Shown here: positions 1 through 10,715 of the stretch, piece by piece
Layout: every line of letters begins with the position of its first letter
Position numbering within the stretch: the stretch's first letter is position 1
DNA from: an uncultured Bacteroidales bacterium
Lineage (GTDB): Bacteria > Bacteroidota > Bacteroidia > Bacteroidales > F082
Assembly (NCBI GenBank): GCA_946407975.1
Contig: CAMJQC010000015.1
Coordinates: forward strand, 1 to 50,456
Direction: 5' to 3'
DNA: 50,456 nucleotides
Made by a program: the position numbers and the translations under genes
The notes under the pieces: generated by a model
The model's input: only the letters and a program-made list of their open reading frames with translations
Databases searched by the model: none
What the model was told of the DNA's origin: nothing

Positions 1-1165
<1,165 letters not shown>

Positions 1166-1209
1166 TTAAATGAATTTCTGTTGATAATACGATTGAGTAA
1201 ATTTGGGCG

Positions 1210-1240
1210 CAAAAGTAGTGTTTTACGCCCAAATCGCAAA
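1210..1240 (-). promoter_or_regulatory. Bacteroidota-type promoter of nifJ (-33 TTTG, -7 TACTTTTG)
   Basis: Read on the minus strand, TTTG (1237-1240) is followed after 19 bases by TACTTTTG (1210-1217), matching the Bacteroidota consensus TTTG-N19-21-TAnnTTTG. The nifJ ATG lies about 57 bases downstream of the box. Confidence 0.6.
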
Positions 1241-1431
1241 GCAATAACCCGATATTTTTTTTAATAAGGTAGCCTATCCAAACAAGCATTGAAAAAAACT
1301 CATCTATAATGCGCCTTCTTCTCAGGGGAAAAGACCGACAAAAAGGCTCTTTCTTTATACGAAACGTATAATTTGGGACAAAAACGACAATAAAAAACAG
1401 AAAAAAAGCATAAAAAATCATATTTTTTTTC

Positions 1432-1458
1432 TTGATATTCATATTTTTAATATTTTTG
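1432..1458 (+). promoter_or_regulatory. Promoter of the small lipoprotein gene (-7 TATTTTTG)
   Basis: TATTTTTG lies at 1451-1458, with a TTG at 1432-1434 about 16 bases upstream as a possible -33 element. The ATG is 60 bases downstream. The box is a perfect TAnnTTTG match; the -33 element is weak. Confidence 0.5.
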
Positions 1459-1518
1459 CCGCGCAAAAAGCGAACATTAACACATTTAAATTAAATAACA
1501 CTTAAAAACAAACTCAAA

Positions 1519-1977
1519 ATGAAGAAGTTATTTTTGACTCTCGGCATCGCCTGCCTTTTCATGACGGCATGCAACAATGCTCCTAAAGAAGCTCAAGTTG
1601 AAGAACAGCCTGTGGTTGAAGAAGCCGCTCCTGCTGAAGTTTGCCCTATGGACAATTTCAAAGCTCAATTAGCTGACTGGGCTAATTACGACGAAGCTAA
1701 GAAAGCTGAAGTCGTTGCCGCTATCAAGACTTTCTTTGATGAAAAAGACGCCCAATTGGCTGAAGGCAAAGAATGCTGCCAAAAAGAAGGTGAAGAAATC
1801 ACTGAAGAAATGAAAGCCAAGATGGATGAAATGAAAGCTAAGATGGAACCCATCATGGAAAAATGGGCCAACTGGGCTGAAATGACCGTCGAAGATCAGA
1901 AAGCTCTGATTGAAGAAAGATTTGCTGCCATGCAGTGCTGCGAGAAACCCGCTGAAGAACCAGCTCCCGCTGAATAA
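1519..1977 (+). CDS. Small acidic Cys/Met-rich lipoprotein of unknown function
   Basis: I do not recognise the family. The 152-residue product has a lipoprotein signal peptide with lipobox FMTAC, so Cys18 is probably acylated and the protein sits in the outer or inner membrane facing the periplasm or surface. The mature part is strongly acidic, helical and Glu/Lys/Ala-rich, with two vicinal cysteine pairs (ECC near residue 93 and QCC near 141), a lone Cys (CPMD) and a Met-spaced helix EEMKAKMDEMKAKMEPIMEK. It ends in a Pro/Ala/Glu-rich tail. Paired Cys plus spaced Met could suggest metal or thiol chemistry, but that is inference. The gene is monocistronic, with its own promoter and a strong terminator at 2026-2053. 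The start is fixed by the signal peptide. Confidence 0.8.
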   Translation: MKKLFLTLGIACLFMTACNNAPKEAQVEEQPVVEEAAPAEVCPMDNFKAQLADWANYDEAKKAEVVAAIKTFFDEKDAQLAEGKECCQKEGEEITEEMKAKMDEMKAKMEPIMEKWANWAEMTVEDQKALIEERFAAMQCCEKPAEEPAPAE

Positions 1978-2025
1978 ATCTATCGGTTAAAACTGCAGGA
2001 AACTGCAGCTTCAGAAAAATCAAAA

Positions 2026-2053
2026 ACGGACGGCAATGCCGCCCGTTTTTTTT
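2026..2053 (+). terminator. Intrinsic terminator after the lipoprotein gene
   Basis: A 9-base stem with one mismatch (ACGGACGGC / GCCGCCCGT, loop AAT) is followed by a run of eight T. Confidence 0.8.
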
Positions 2054-2158
2054 GTTGTCTTTCTGCCAAATCACGCCCTCGCCGAAACAACATTTTCACC
2101 TATTTATAAAAAACGGATTTTTTCGCTCTTTGTCTGTCTGACTGATACAGATTTTTGC

Positions 2159-2166
2159 TATTTTTG
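2159..2166 (+). promoter_or_regulatory. -7 box TATTTTTG upstream of ruvA
   Basis: This is a perfect TAnnTTTG match 25 bases before the ruvA ATG at 2192. It shows that upstream in-frame starts (from 2036) are not used and that transcription of the ruvA-sprA unit begins here. No clear -33 TTTG is seen at the usual spacing. Confidence 0.5.
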
Positions 2167-2191
2167 CAGATTAAACAAATTGCGCTCTTCT

Positions 2192-2773
2192 ATGTACGCC
2201 TTCATATCCGGTAAAGTGACCGAAAAGACCCCCGCCTATGTCATCCTTGACAACAACGGCATCGGGTTTTTCATCAACATCACGCTGAACACTTTCACCG
2301 CTATCGGTGAAAAAGACATCGTCAAACTGTTCACCCACACCCAGATCCTTGAGGATGCACATAATCTGTTCGGTTTCTTTACAGAACGTGAACGCGATCT
2401 GTTTGAAATGCTCATCTCCGTCTCTGGTGTCGGCTGCAACACGGCTCGGCTGATTCTTTCATCCCTCACCGTCAACGAATTAAGCAACGCCATCGCCAAT
2501 GAGGACTTCAAGACCATTCAAGGTGTGAAAGGCATCGGCACCAAGACCGCCCAACGCATCGTCATTGACCTTAAGGATAAAATGAAAAAATCCGGCATTG
2601 AAACAGAAATTACGGCTGGAACAAACAATACAATCAAAAACGAAGCGTTATCAGCATTGACAATATTGGGCTTCAGCAAAAACGCCGTCGAAAAAGCTTT
2701 GGACAAACTCATCAAACTCTATCCAGACGCATCAGTGGAGATGTTGATTAAAGAAGCGCTTAAGGTCTTGTAA
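2192..2773 (+). CDS. ruvA: Holliday junction branch migration protein RuvA
   Basis: RuvA binds four-way DNA junctions as a tetramer and loads the RuvB helicase during recombination repair. The 193-residue product from the ATG at 2192 has the usual RuvA length. Its layout is also typical: an N-terminal OB domain (MYAFISGKV..., about 1-62), two helix-hairpin-helix motifs (LISVSGVGCNTARLILS and IQGVKGIGTKTAQRIV, about 70-130), a flexible linker, and a C-terminal RuvB-contacting domain (ALTILGFSKNAVEKAL). The frame continues upstream to 2036, but that extension overlaps the terminator and the promoter box, so the internal start is preferred. sprA starts only 23 bases after the stop, consistent with co-transcription; ruvA next to sprA is a linkage I know from other Bacteroidota. 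Confidence 0.95.
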   Translation: MYAFISGKVTEKTPAYVILDNNGIGFFINITLNTFTAIGEKDIVKLFTHTQILEDAHNLFGFFTERERDLFEMLISVSGVGCNTARLILSSLTVNELSNAIANEDFKTIQGVKGIGTKTAQRIVIDLKDKMKKSGIETEITAGTNNTIKNEALSALTILGFSKNAVEKALDKLIKLYPDASVEMLIKEALKVL

Positions 2774-2796
2774 CAACTATCAACTAGAAAAGAATA

Positions 2797-5700
2797 ATGA
2801 AACAATATATCCTTTTATTATTTTCATTTGCAACCTTATTCTTTCCTTTCTTTCAGGAAAGCAAAGCTGATCAAAGGTTTTATAACAGCCCTTATCTTTT
2901 CAAGAACGTTGTCGAGCCCGATTCCACCAAATTGATTTACCCTATCCCTGTTGACCACGGGAATCCGTTGGAGAACCTGTATAACCAATCGCCTTTCTAT
3001 CTCAGCAATCCTTCCAATCTCACACAGGAAATCATTTACGATCCTATTACAAGACAATACACCTTCAAGAAACGCATAGGCGACTTCTATTACGACACTC
3101 CAACTACGATGACGCAGACCGAGTATCTTCAATACCAACACGAAAAAGGCATTTTAGATTACTGGAGAGAGCGACGTAAGCAAAACGGCCGATCCACCAC
3201 CGACGGAAACTCCATCATACCTCCGATTTACATTGGAGGCGAGGCTTTTGACATGATTTTCGGCAGCAATACCGTTGACATTCGTCCTCAAGGTTCTGTT
3301 GACCTGACTTTTGGCCTCAAACACAACTTCAGGGACGACCCGTCAAAAAGCCGCAACTTGCAGCATACCACCAATTTTGATTTTGACCAGGACATTCAGT
3401 TGAACGTTTTAGCCAAGATAGGCGATAAGATTCATTTCAACATCAACAAAAACACCAAGGCCACTTTTAACTATCAAGATAAAACCGCATTACGTTACGA
3501 AGGCAAAGAAGACGAAATCATCCAGCTGCTGGAAGCGGGAAACGTCAACTTCCCTCTTAACAGTTCTCTTATCACAGGAACCCAACAGCTTTTCGGCATC
3601 AAATCCAAACTCAAATTCGGTAACACTACAGTATCCTCAATCATATCTTATCAGGAGAGCGAATCCCAAAACATTACCGTTCAAGGCGGAGCTCAAACCA
3701 ACGAATACTCACTTAGCTGCCTTGACTATGAAGAAAACCGCCACTTTTTCATCAGTCAGTATTTTAGGGAGCAATACGAGCAAGCCCTCTCCACGCTTCC
3801 GACCGTGACATCAAGCATCAATATCACAAAGATTGAGGTTTGGGTGACCAACACCAGTACGACCACGTTAGACACGCGTAACATCCTTGCCCTTACTGAC
3901 CTTGGCGAAGGCAGAGAAGCATGGATTTCAAATGAAGAGGTCCATCCCACCTATGGATCCAACGCCGCTCCTAGAAACAATGCCAACAATTTGGTAACCC
4001 GTATGGATACGACGCAAATCAGAGACATCAGTACCGTCACCAACTACATGTCGACCGACCCGTTGCGCATTGGAAAAAGCAATTACATGGTATCAGGACG
4101 CGACTTCGAGAAAATCGAGAATGCCCGACGTCTGAATTACTCTGAATATACATTCAATCCGAAATTAGGCTTCATCTCCTTAAATATCAACTTGAACCCC
4201 AACCAGACGCTTGCTGTTGCATATCAATACACTATCGTAGGTCAGGATGAGGTCTTTCAGGTTGGTGAATTCTCCGACCAAGGCATCAACACTCCTAAAG
4301 TGTTAATCACAAAGTTGTTGAAAGGAACCACCGTTAACACAAAGATGCCCATCTGGAACCTGATGATGAAAAACGTCTATAACATTAGAGCTTTTCAAAT
4401 CAGTGCGACTGATTTTATGCTGAACATCTTTTACAACGGCAACAACAGCAGCACCCCTATCGGATATTTCACCGAAGGTCCAGAAAGCGTCAAAGGCGTT
4501 TCACTGCTGCATTTGCTCGGCCTTGACAATCTGACCCAGCAAAACAACCCCATACCGGGTGGCGATGGCGTATTTGACTTTATCAACGGAGCCGCCACTT
4601 CAGGCGGTACCGTCAATGCCGCAAACGGTCGCATCTATTTCCCCGTTCTGGAACCTTTTGGCAAGCACATCCATGACAAAGTCTTCCCCGACAACCCGGA
4701 GTTGGCCAACAAATACGCTTACGACTCGCTCTACACCCTTACAAAAACAGCTGCCGAACAGTTCTCAGAAAAAAACAAATTCACCATACAAGGCTATTAT
4801 TCCTCTTCATCGGGCAGTGAGATCAACCTGAATGTCATGAATGTTGCCAGAGGTTCCGTCACGGTTACCGCAGGAGGTGTACAACTTACCGAAAATGTCG
4901 ACTATACGGTAGATTATTCTTTAGGTCGTGTCACCATCACCAACGAAGGCATCCTGAATTCAGGGACCCCCATCAATATTGCGCTCGAGTCCAATACAGG
5001 GCTTAGCGCATTGAAAAAGACCTTCTTGGGAACCCGTGTTGAACACGAGTTCAATCCGGACTTTAGAATTGGCGGGACCTTCCTGCATCTCGGAGAACGG
5101 TCGTATACGCAAAAAATCAATTATGGGGAGGAAGCGGTATCCAACTCCATTTATGGTGGCGACATCAGTTATCACACAGAGGCACGATGGCTCACCTCTT
5201 TCATCAACTGGCTCCCTGGCATAAGCACCAAAGCGCCGTCACGAATCAATGTTGACGGAGAGTTTGCCCGTTTCATCCCGGGTCTCTCCCGCTCTGCCGC
5301 CGAACCCGGCACTTCCTACATAGACGACTTTGAAGGAGCCAAGTCGACCATCGACTTAAGGTTGCCTACCGCTTGGAAGCTAGCCAGCACACCTCAGAAT
5401 CAGAGCGACATGTTCCCCGAAGCGGGCGGCGCCACAGGTTTGGACTATGGTAAAAACAGGGCCAAACTGGCTTGGTACACCATTAGCAATGAGGACTTTT
5501 ATAACCGTCATAATCTAAGTCGTCCCAGCAAAATTGACCAAAACGAGCTTTCCAAAAACTCCGTCCGACAAGTGCTTGAGACGGAAATCTTCCCTACCAA
5601 GGACCACGCCACTGGAACTCCCACTAACGTTTCCGTCCTCAATCTCGCTTATTATCCCGAAGAACGCGGACCCTATAATTACGACGTAATGCCTACGGCT

Positions 5701-8700
5701 TACTCCTCTGGACTTAATGACGAGGGCTTCCTGAACAATCCAGAAAGCCGCTGGGCAGGCATCATGCGCAAAATGGAATCCACCGACTTCGAAGCCACCA
5801 ACATTGAATACATCGAGTTTTGGCTGATGGATCCATTTGCCGATGAGGAATACCAGAATAACCCCGGAAAACTCTACATCAATTTGGGTGATATCTCAGA
5901 AGACATTTTGAGAGACGGACGAAAATTTTACGAAAACGGTCTTCCCACCTCTGAAGAAGTCGTCAATGTCGATACTACGATTTGGGGACGTGTTCCTATC
6001 ATGCAAGACCTTGTCAGCACCTTCAGCAACATCTCGGATGCCAGACAGTATCAAGATGTCGGTTTCGACGGACTGCGGGATGTAGATGAACGGCTCTTTT
6101 TCGAAGACACATACTTAAGTATAGTAAGAAACTACTTTGGAGAAGCTTCCGAAGCCTATACGAAAGCATTCAACGACCCTTCTGGCGACAACTTCCATTA
6201 CTATAGGTCAAGCCAATGGGACAATTCGAACGACGAACAGTATAAGAGCATTTTGTTCCGTTATAAAAACTTCAATGGTCCAGAAGGCAACTCGCCCTCC
6301 GACACACAAAGAACCGAGAGCTATACGACGAGCAACTCCTTGATGCCAGATGCGGAAGATATCAACAACGACAATACGCTCAGCGAATCCGAACGCTACT
6401 ATCAGTACGAGATAGACCTCGATCCGGCTGAAATGGTGGTCGGCAAGAATCATATAGCCGACATATATGAATCATCAGGCGTAGCTTTGCCTAATGGCGA
6501 AGTCTCCGGAGTGACCTGGTATCAGTTCCGCATTCCCATCAAGCAACCTGACAGAGTGGTAGGACATATCGACGACTATTCTTCCATACGCTTCATGAGA
6601 ATGTTCGTCCGTGAATTCCAACGTCCTATCGTGTTGCGTTTCGCCACGCTAGACCTCGTCAGAGGCGAATGGAGAAGCTATTCGCAAAGCATTCAGGCTC
6701 CGGGTGAGTATCAGCCCAATGATATTTCCAATGAAACGACAGTTGACATTTCGGCCGTCAACATTGACGAAAACAGCCATCGCGACCCCATCCCCTACAC
6801 ATTGCCACCAGGAATCCAGCAGGAACAAGTCATCGGAACCACAGCCGTCACAAAAGTCAACGAGCAATCCATGCAGATTAAAGTCATGAATCTTGTGGAC
6901 GGCGATGCCCGTGCCATCTACAAAACGACCGATTTCGATTTTCGACAATACAAATACCTGAAGATGTTCGTCCACGCTGAGGCAGCGCTCCAAGAAGAAC
7001 CGCTGGCCGACCAGGACATCACCGTTTTCATGCGATTGGGAAGCGATTTCACGGAAAACTATTACGAATATGAAATCCCCGTTAAAATCACGCCTTGGTA
7101 CACCTCCTATACAAATAAATATGGTATTTGGCCCGAAATCAACAACATGGAGGTCCTGCTTGAGGATCTTGTCAAGGTAAAGACAAACCGTAACGCAGCG
7201 ATGAACCAGCCTAACAGCGAGATCAAGCTGAATTACATCTATTCGGAAAAAGTCCGAAAAGGCAATGTGGATGGAAAAGAGTACTATCACACCATCAAGG
7301 TGATTGGTAACCCCACCATCAGCGATGTGAAAGCCATGATGATCGGCGTGCGAAACCCAAAACGCCAGAATCTTGCTTCTGAAGATGACGGTTTGGCTAA
7401 AAGTGCCGTCGTATGGGTCAACGAACTGCGATTGACCGATTTAAGCAGCAGTGGCGGTGTGGCCGCTACAGGACGCATGGAAGCCACTCTTGCAGACCTG
7501 GGTCGTGTCAGTTTAGCGGGCACTTACCGGTCATCTGGATTCGGAGGAATCGACAGCGACATCGTCAGCAACGAATTCCAAGCCAACACCTCCTACACCG
7601 TTTCGACCGACCTCGAGCTTGGTAAATTCATTGAGAATACAGGCGTTAAGATTCCTATGCATGTTGACTTTGGAGAGACCAGAATAGACCCGAAATACAA
7701 CCCGTACGACCCCGACATCCTTCTAAAAGACGCTCTTGCCGCACTTGACACCGATGAAGAACGGGATGAGCTCTCGTCCAAAATCCATGACCTCACGCGC
7801 TACAAGAATATCAATTTTATGAACGTCAGAAAAGAGCGCAAGACAAAAGGTGGTGGCGGCCCTTCCAGTATGGGACTTGGCGCTGGAGCGAGAAGGGGAG
7901 CGCCCGAAGGCGAATCCAAAACAGGAGGAGGAGCAGCAGGAGGAAGAGGCAATGCGCCAAAAATTCACATTTACGATATTGAAAACTTCAATCTGTCGTT
8001 TGCCTACAGCGAGACGTTCCAAGAAAATACTGACATTGAACACTATCTGGTGAAAAGCTACCGAGGCAACCTTGGATACAATTATGCCGGCAATCCTAAG
8101 AATGTAACTCCTTTTGCCAAGGCAAAATGGGCGTCAAAGCCTGCCATGCAGATCATCAAAGACATCAACTTCTACTACCTGCCTAAGAGTATCGTCTTCA
8201 ACACTGAAATGTACAGATACTACTCTGAAAGGCTTATGCGAAACAAGAGTGGCGGCCTGATCATCATCAATCCTACCTTCTCCAAACAGTGGGATTGGAC
8301 TCGTAACTACCAGGTGCGGTATGACTTGACAAGAGGCCTTACCTTCGATTATTCCGCCCAAGCACAAGCCTATGTCTATGAACCTGCCGGCAACCCCGAC
8401 GTCGGAACAGAGGAATGGCAACTCAATCGCGACACCATACGTAACGAACTCAAGAATCTCGGTTCCATGTCGCGTTTCAACCAAACCATTAACGCCAGTT
8501 ATACGCTACCCATTAACAAGATACCTCTGCTCAACTGGATTTCCGCCAACGCCAGCTATCAAGGCAATTACACTTGGACGGCTTCGGCACAATCCATCCA
8601 AAAACGTTTGGGTAACACTATTGAGAATTCCAGCAACATTCAAGGCAATGCCAACCTTGACTTTACCAAACTCTACAATAAAATCCCATATCTGAAGACC

Positions 8701-10236
8701 CTTAACACACCTGCCCGTCCTGGAAAAGGTGGAAAAGGCGGAAAAAGCGGAGCGGGCGGAAAAATGACTTCCATTGGTGAAGAAAAGGACAAAGCCAACG
8801 ATTCCATCGTCAAGAAAAAAGGTCCTGCTTTTGGCAAGTTTTTCTTGGACAACACCTTGCGATTTGTCACACTCGTCAAAAAAGTAACAGGCACTTATGC
8901 CCTTACAAATGGTCAATCGCTTCCAGGATTCTTGCCAAAACCAAATTATATCGGCTTAAATGCATCTAGTGGAGCGCCTGGAATTGGATTCGTCGTAGGC
9001 GATTGGAAAGACATCTATTCACAAAGTGTTGAAAACGACTGGCTCACCCATGATTCTATCCTGAGCAGTCCTTACACGCGCAGAAAGACAGAGACCATTA
9101 ACTATCGTATTAGCGCAGAACCTTTCCGAAACTTCAAGATTGACATCACAGGCAGCCGGTCGTACAGTGAAAACTATCAACATTATTTCAGAGCTAACGG
9201 CTTTGGCGCTTTTGAAATGTTTACGCCTATCAATGGTGGTAATTTCAGCATGAGTTACATGATGTGGCGAAGCGCCTTCGCCAAAGAATATGGCGACGAC
9301 GGTTCACCATTATTCGACAACTTGCTTGCCTACCGAAAGACCATTGCGGAACGTATCGCAAACAATAACGATCAATGGGTGGCTCAAATTCACAGTTACA
9401 CCTACGACAACAATGCAGGAGAAGACTTCCCGACCGGTTACTCTTCATCATCTTCGGAAGTGCTTATGTATGCTTTTATCTCCGCATATAGCGGTCAGGA
9501 TCCTGAAAAGGTCCGTTTGAATCCATTCCCGGAAATCCCACTGCCCAACTGGAGCATCAACTATAATGGATTAGGCACCATTCCTGCTATGGCCGAAATC
9601 TTCAAGACCTTTAACATCACCCATGCCTATAAGTCAAACTATAGCATCAGCTCATGGGCGGGCAACGTTTATTATGACGCGGCAAACACCATCCAGACAT
9701 ACCAAGGCACCAACACGATCATACCACGGCTGGAAATCCAGCAATTAGTGCTCAACGAACAGTTTGCGCCATTAATCGGTATTGACTTGGCTTTCCAAAA
9801 TTCCCTCTCGGGAAATCTTCAGTTTAGGAAATCAAGGACCATGACGTTGAGCTTCAGTAACAACCAACTTACTGAAGTTAATGGTCATGAGATCATCATT
9901 GGAAGCGGATACCGCCTTAAAGGCATCTCGTTCAAAGTATCCTCCCTCACCGGAGGTGGCAAAGGCAGAACCATTAGTAACGATCTGGTGCTCAAGGTTG
10001 ACCTTGGTTTCAGATACGACAAGACGGTCCTGCGCCGCATCGATGAAAACAACAACCAGGTGTCGGCTGGTCAAAACAAGATCAATATCTATGTCACAGC
10101 AGACTACAATTTCAGTCAGAATTTAAGCGGTCAGCTTTTCTTCAAGCACGACATCAGCGATCCTTTCACCTCCAATTCCGTCAAAAACACGCAGACCTTC
10201 GCCGGCGTTATGCTTCGATTCAACCTGGCACAATAA
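2797..10236 (+). CDS. sprA: T9SS outer-membrane translocon protein SprA (Sov)
   Basis: SprA is the huge outer-membrane beta-barrel through which the type IX secretion system exports folded cargo; it is called Sov in Porphyromonas. The 2479-residue length is in the family range (about 2300-2500). A signal peptide (MKQYILLLFSFATLFFPFFQ) is followed by the family N-terminus: the segment FDMIFGSNTVDIRPQGSVDL, then repeated beta-strand segments, and the plug/cap-like motif SYIDDFEGAKSTIDLR. The C-terminus ends in a strand pattern (FAGVMLRFNLAQ). Two Gly/Lys-rich low-complexity inserts, near residues 1683-1718 and 1974-1990, probably form disordered loops. Neighbours ruvA and gcvH match the arrangement seen in other Bacteroidota. 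gldE and gldD lie further right in the window, and a secreted nuclease there bears a T9SS tail, so the system looks active. The reading frame is intact. Confidence 0.95.
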   Translation: MKQYILLLFSFATLFFPFFQESKADQRFYNSPYLFKNVVEPDSTKLIYPIPVDHGNPLENLYNQSPFYLSNPSNLTQEIIYDPITRQYTFKKRIGDFYYDTPTTMTQTEYLQYQHEKGILDYWRERRKQNGRSTTDGNSIIPPIYIGGEAFDMIFGSNTVDIRPQGSVDLTFGLKHNFRDDPSKSRNLQHTTNFDFDQDIQLNVLAKIGDKIHFNINKNTKATFNYQDKTALRYEGKEDEIIQLLEAGNVNFPLNSSLITGTQQLFGIKSKLKFGNTTVSSIISYQESESQNITVQGGAQTNEYSLSCLDYEENRHFFISQYFREQYEQALSTLPTVTSSINITKIEVWVTNTSTTTLDTRNILALTDLGEGREAWISNEEVHPTYGSNAAPRNNANNLVTRMDTTQIRDISTVTNYMSTDPLRIGKSNYMVSGRDFEKIENARRLNYSEYTFNPKLGFISLNINLNPNQTLAVAYQYTIVGQDEVFQVGEFSDQGINTPKVLITKLLKGTTVNTKMPIWNLMMKNVYNIRAFQISATDFMLNIFYNGNNSSTPIGYFTEGPESVKGVSLLHLLGLDNLTQQNNPIPGGDGVFDFINGAATSGGTVNAANGRIYFPVLEPFGKHIHDKVFPDNPELANKYAYDSLYTLTKTAAEQFSEKNKFTIQGYYSSSSGSEINLNVMNVARGSVTVTAGGVQLTENVDYTVDYSLGRVTITNEGILNSGTPINIALESNTGLSALKKTFLGTRVEHEFNPDFRIGGTFLHLGERSYTQKINYGEEAVSNSIYGGDISYHTEARWLTSFINWLPGISTKAPSRINVDGEFARFIPGLSRSAAEPGTSYIDDFEGAKSTIDLRLPTAWKLASTPQNQSDMFPEAGGATGLDYGKNRAKLAWYTISNEDFYNRHNLSRPSKIDQNELSKNSVRQVLETEIFPTKDHATGTPTNVSVLNLAYYPEERGPYNYDVMPTAYSSGLNDEGFLNNPESRWAGIMRKMESTDFEATNIEYIEFWLMDPFADEEYQNNPGKLYINLGDISEDILRDGRKFYENGLPTSEEVVNVDTTIWGRVPIMQDLVSTFSNISDARQYQDVGFDGLRDVDERLFFEDTYLSIVRNYFGEASEAYTKAFNDPSGDNFHYYRSSQWDNSNDEQYKSILFRYKNFNGPEGNSPSDTQRTESYTTSNSLMPDAEDINNDNTLSESERYYQYEIDLDPAEMVVGKNHIADIYESSGVALPNGEVSGVTWYQFRIPIKQPDRVVGHIDDYSSIRFMRMFVREFQRPIVLRFATLDLVRGEWRSYSQSIQAPGEYQPNDISNETTVDISAVNIDENSHRDPIPYTLPPGIQQEQVIGTTAVTKVNEQSMQIKVMNLVDGDARAIYKTTDFDFRQYKYLKMFVHAEAALQEEPLADQDITVFMRLGSDFTENYYEYEIPVKITPWYTSYTNKYGIWPEINNMEVLLEDLVKVKTNRNAAMNQPNSEIKLNYIYSEKVRKGNVDGKEYYHTIKVIGNPTISDVKAMMIGVRNPKRQNLASEDDGLAKSAVVWVNELRLTDLSSSGGVAATGRMEATLADLGRVSLAGTYRSSGFGGIDSDIVSNEFQANTSYTVSTDLELGKFIENTGVKIPMHVDFGETRIDPKYNPYDPDILLKDALAALDTDEERDELSSKIHDLTRYKNINFMNVRKERKTKGGGGPSSMGLGAGARRGAPEGESKTGGGAAGGRGNAPKIHIYDIENFNLSFAYSETFQENTDIEHYLVKSYRGNLGYNYAGNPKNVTPFAKAKWASKPAMQIIKDINFYYLPKSIVFNTEMYRYYSERLMRNKSGGLIIINPTFSKQWDWTRNYQVRYDLTRGLTFDYSAQAQAYVYEPAGNPDVGTEEWQLNRDTIRNELKNLGSMSRFNQTINASYTLPINKIPLLNWISANASYQGNYTWTASAQSIQKRLGNTIENSSNIQGNANLDFTKLYNKIPYLKTLNTPARPGKGGKGGKSGAGGKMTSIGEEKDKANDSIVKKKGPAFGKFFLDNTLRFVTLVKKVTGTYALTNGQSLPGFLPKPNYIGLNASSGAPGIGFVVGDWKDIYSQSVENDWLTHDSILSSPYTRRKTETINYRISAEPFRNFKIDITGSRSYSENYQHYFRANGFGAFEMFTPINGGNFSMSYMMWRSAFAKEYGDDGSPLFDNLLAYRKTIAERIANNNDQWVAQIHSYTYDNNAGEDFPTGYSSSSSEVLMYAFISAYSGQDPEKVRLNPFPEIPLPNWSINYNGLGTIPAMAEIFKTFNITHAYKSNYSISSWAGNVYYDAANTIQTYQGTNTIIPRLEIQQLVLNEQFAPLIGIDLAFQNSLSGNLQFRKSRTMTLSFSNNQLTEVNGHEIIIGSGYRLKGISFKVSSLTGGGKGRTISNDLVLKVDLGFRYDKTVLRRIDENNNQVSAGQNKINIYVTADYNFSQNLSGQLFFKHDISDPFTSNSVKNTQTFAGVMLRFNLAQ

Positions 10237-10274
10237 AATTATCATTATTTGACGCAGTATGCGCTAAAAATACG

Positions 10275-10282
10275 TATTTTCG
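10275..10282 (+). promoter_or_regulatory. Possible -7 box TATTTTCG upstream of gcvH
   Basis: This near-match to TAnnTTTG (one substitution) lies 34 bases before the gcvH ATG, in the 79-base gap after sprA. It suggests gcvH can be transcribed independently. Confidence 0.35.
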
Positions 10283-10315
10283 CAGCCGAAATCACAATCA
10301 CAATTCAAACATAAT

Positions 10316-10705
10316 ATGAACATTCCTGCAAACCTAAAGTACACGAATGATGACGAGTGGATCCGTCTTGAAGGCGAATTCGCTTATGTAGGCATCACAG
10401 ATTATGCACAACATGAACTTGGCGACATTACCTTCGTCGATGTCGATCCCGACCTGGTCGGAGAAAACCTTGAAGCAGAAGAAGAATTTGGCGCCATCGA
10501 AGCCGTTAAGACGACAGCCGAACTGCTGATGCCGGTTGGTGGCGAAATCGTTGAAGTCAACGAGGCCCTTGCCGACGAAGAAAATGCCAAGCTCGTCAAC
10601 AGCGATCCTTACGGCGAAGCCTGGATCATCAAGATCAAGGTGAACAACATTGCCGACCTCGACAACCTCATGGACGCCGCTGCTTACGAAGCCAAGATCG
10701 CATAA
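10316..10705 (+). CDS. gcvH: Glycine cleavage system H protein
   Basis: GcvH is the lipoyl carrier that shuttles the aminomethyl group between the P and T proteins during glycine cleavage; in some bacteria it also serves in lipoate transfer. The product is 129 residues, normal for the family. The lipoylation site lies in the hairpin AIEAVKTTAELLMP (Lys65), preceded by the conserved VGITDYAQHELGDITFVDV. The C-terminal part keeps the SDPYGEAWIIKIK signature. P, T and L genes are not in the window, so they must be elsewhere if the full pathway exists. The downstream VanZ-like gene starts 11 bases after the stop. Confidence 0.95.
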   Translation: MNIPANLKYTNDDEWIRLEGEFAYVGITDYAQHELGDITFVDVDPDLVGENLEAEEEFGAIEAVKTTAELLMPVGGEIVEVNEALADEENAKLVNSDPYGEAWIIKIKVNNIADLDNLMDAAAYEAKIA

Positions 10706-10715
10706 GCGTCAGACT

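Noticed and set aside
8763-8789. SprA and the MBL hydrolase share the nine residues MTSIGEEKD
   Set aside because: The codons differ at most positions, and in the hydrolase the segment is part of a family motif (GHG.MT.IGEEK), so the match is best explained by chance.
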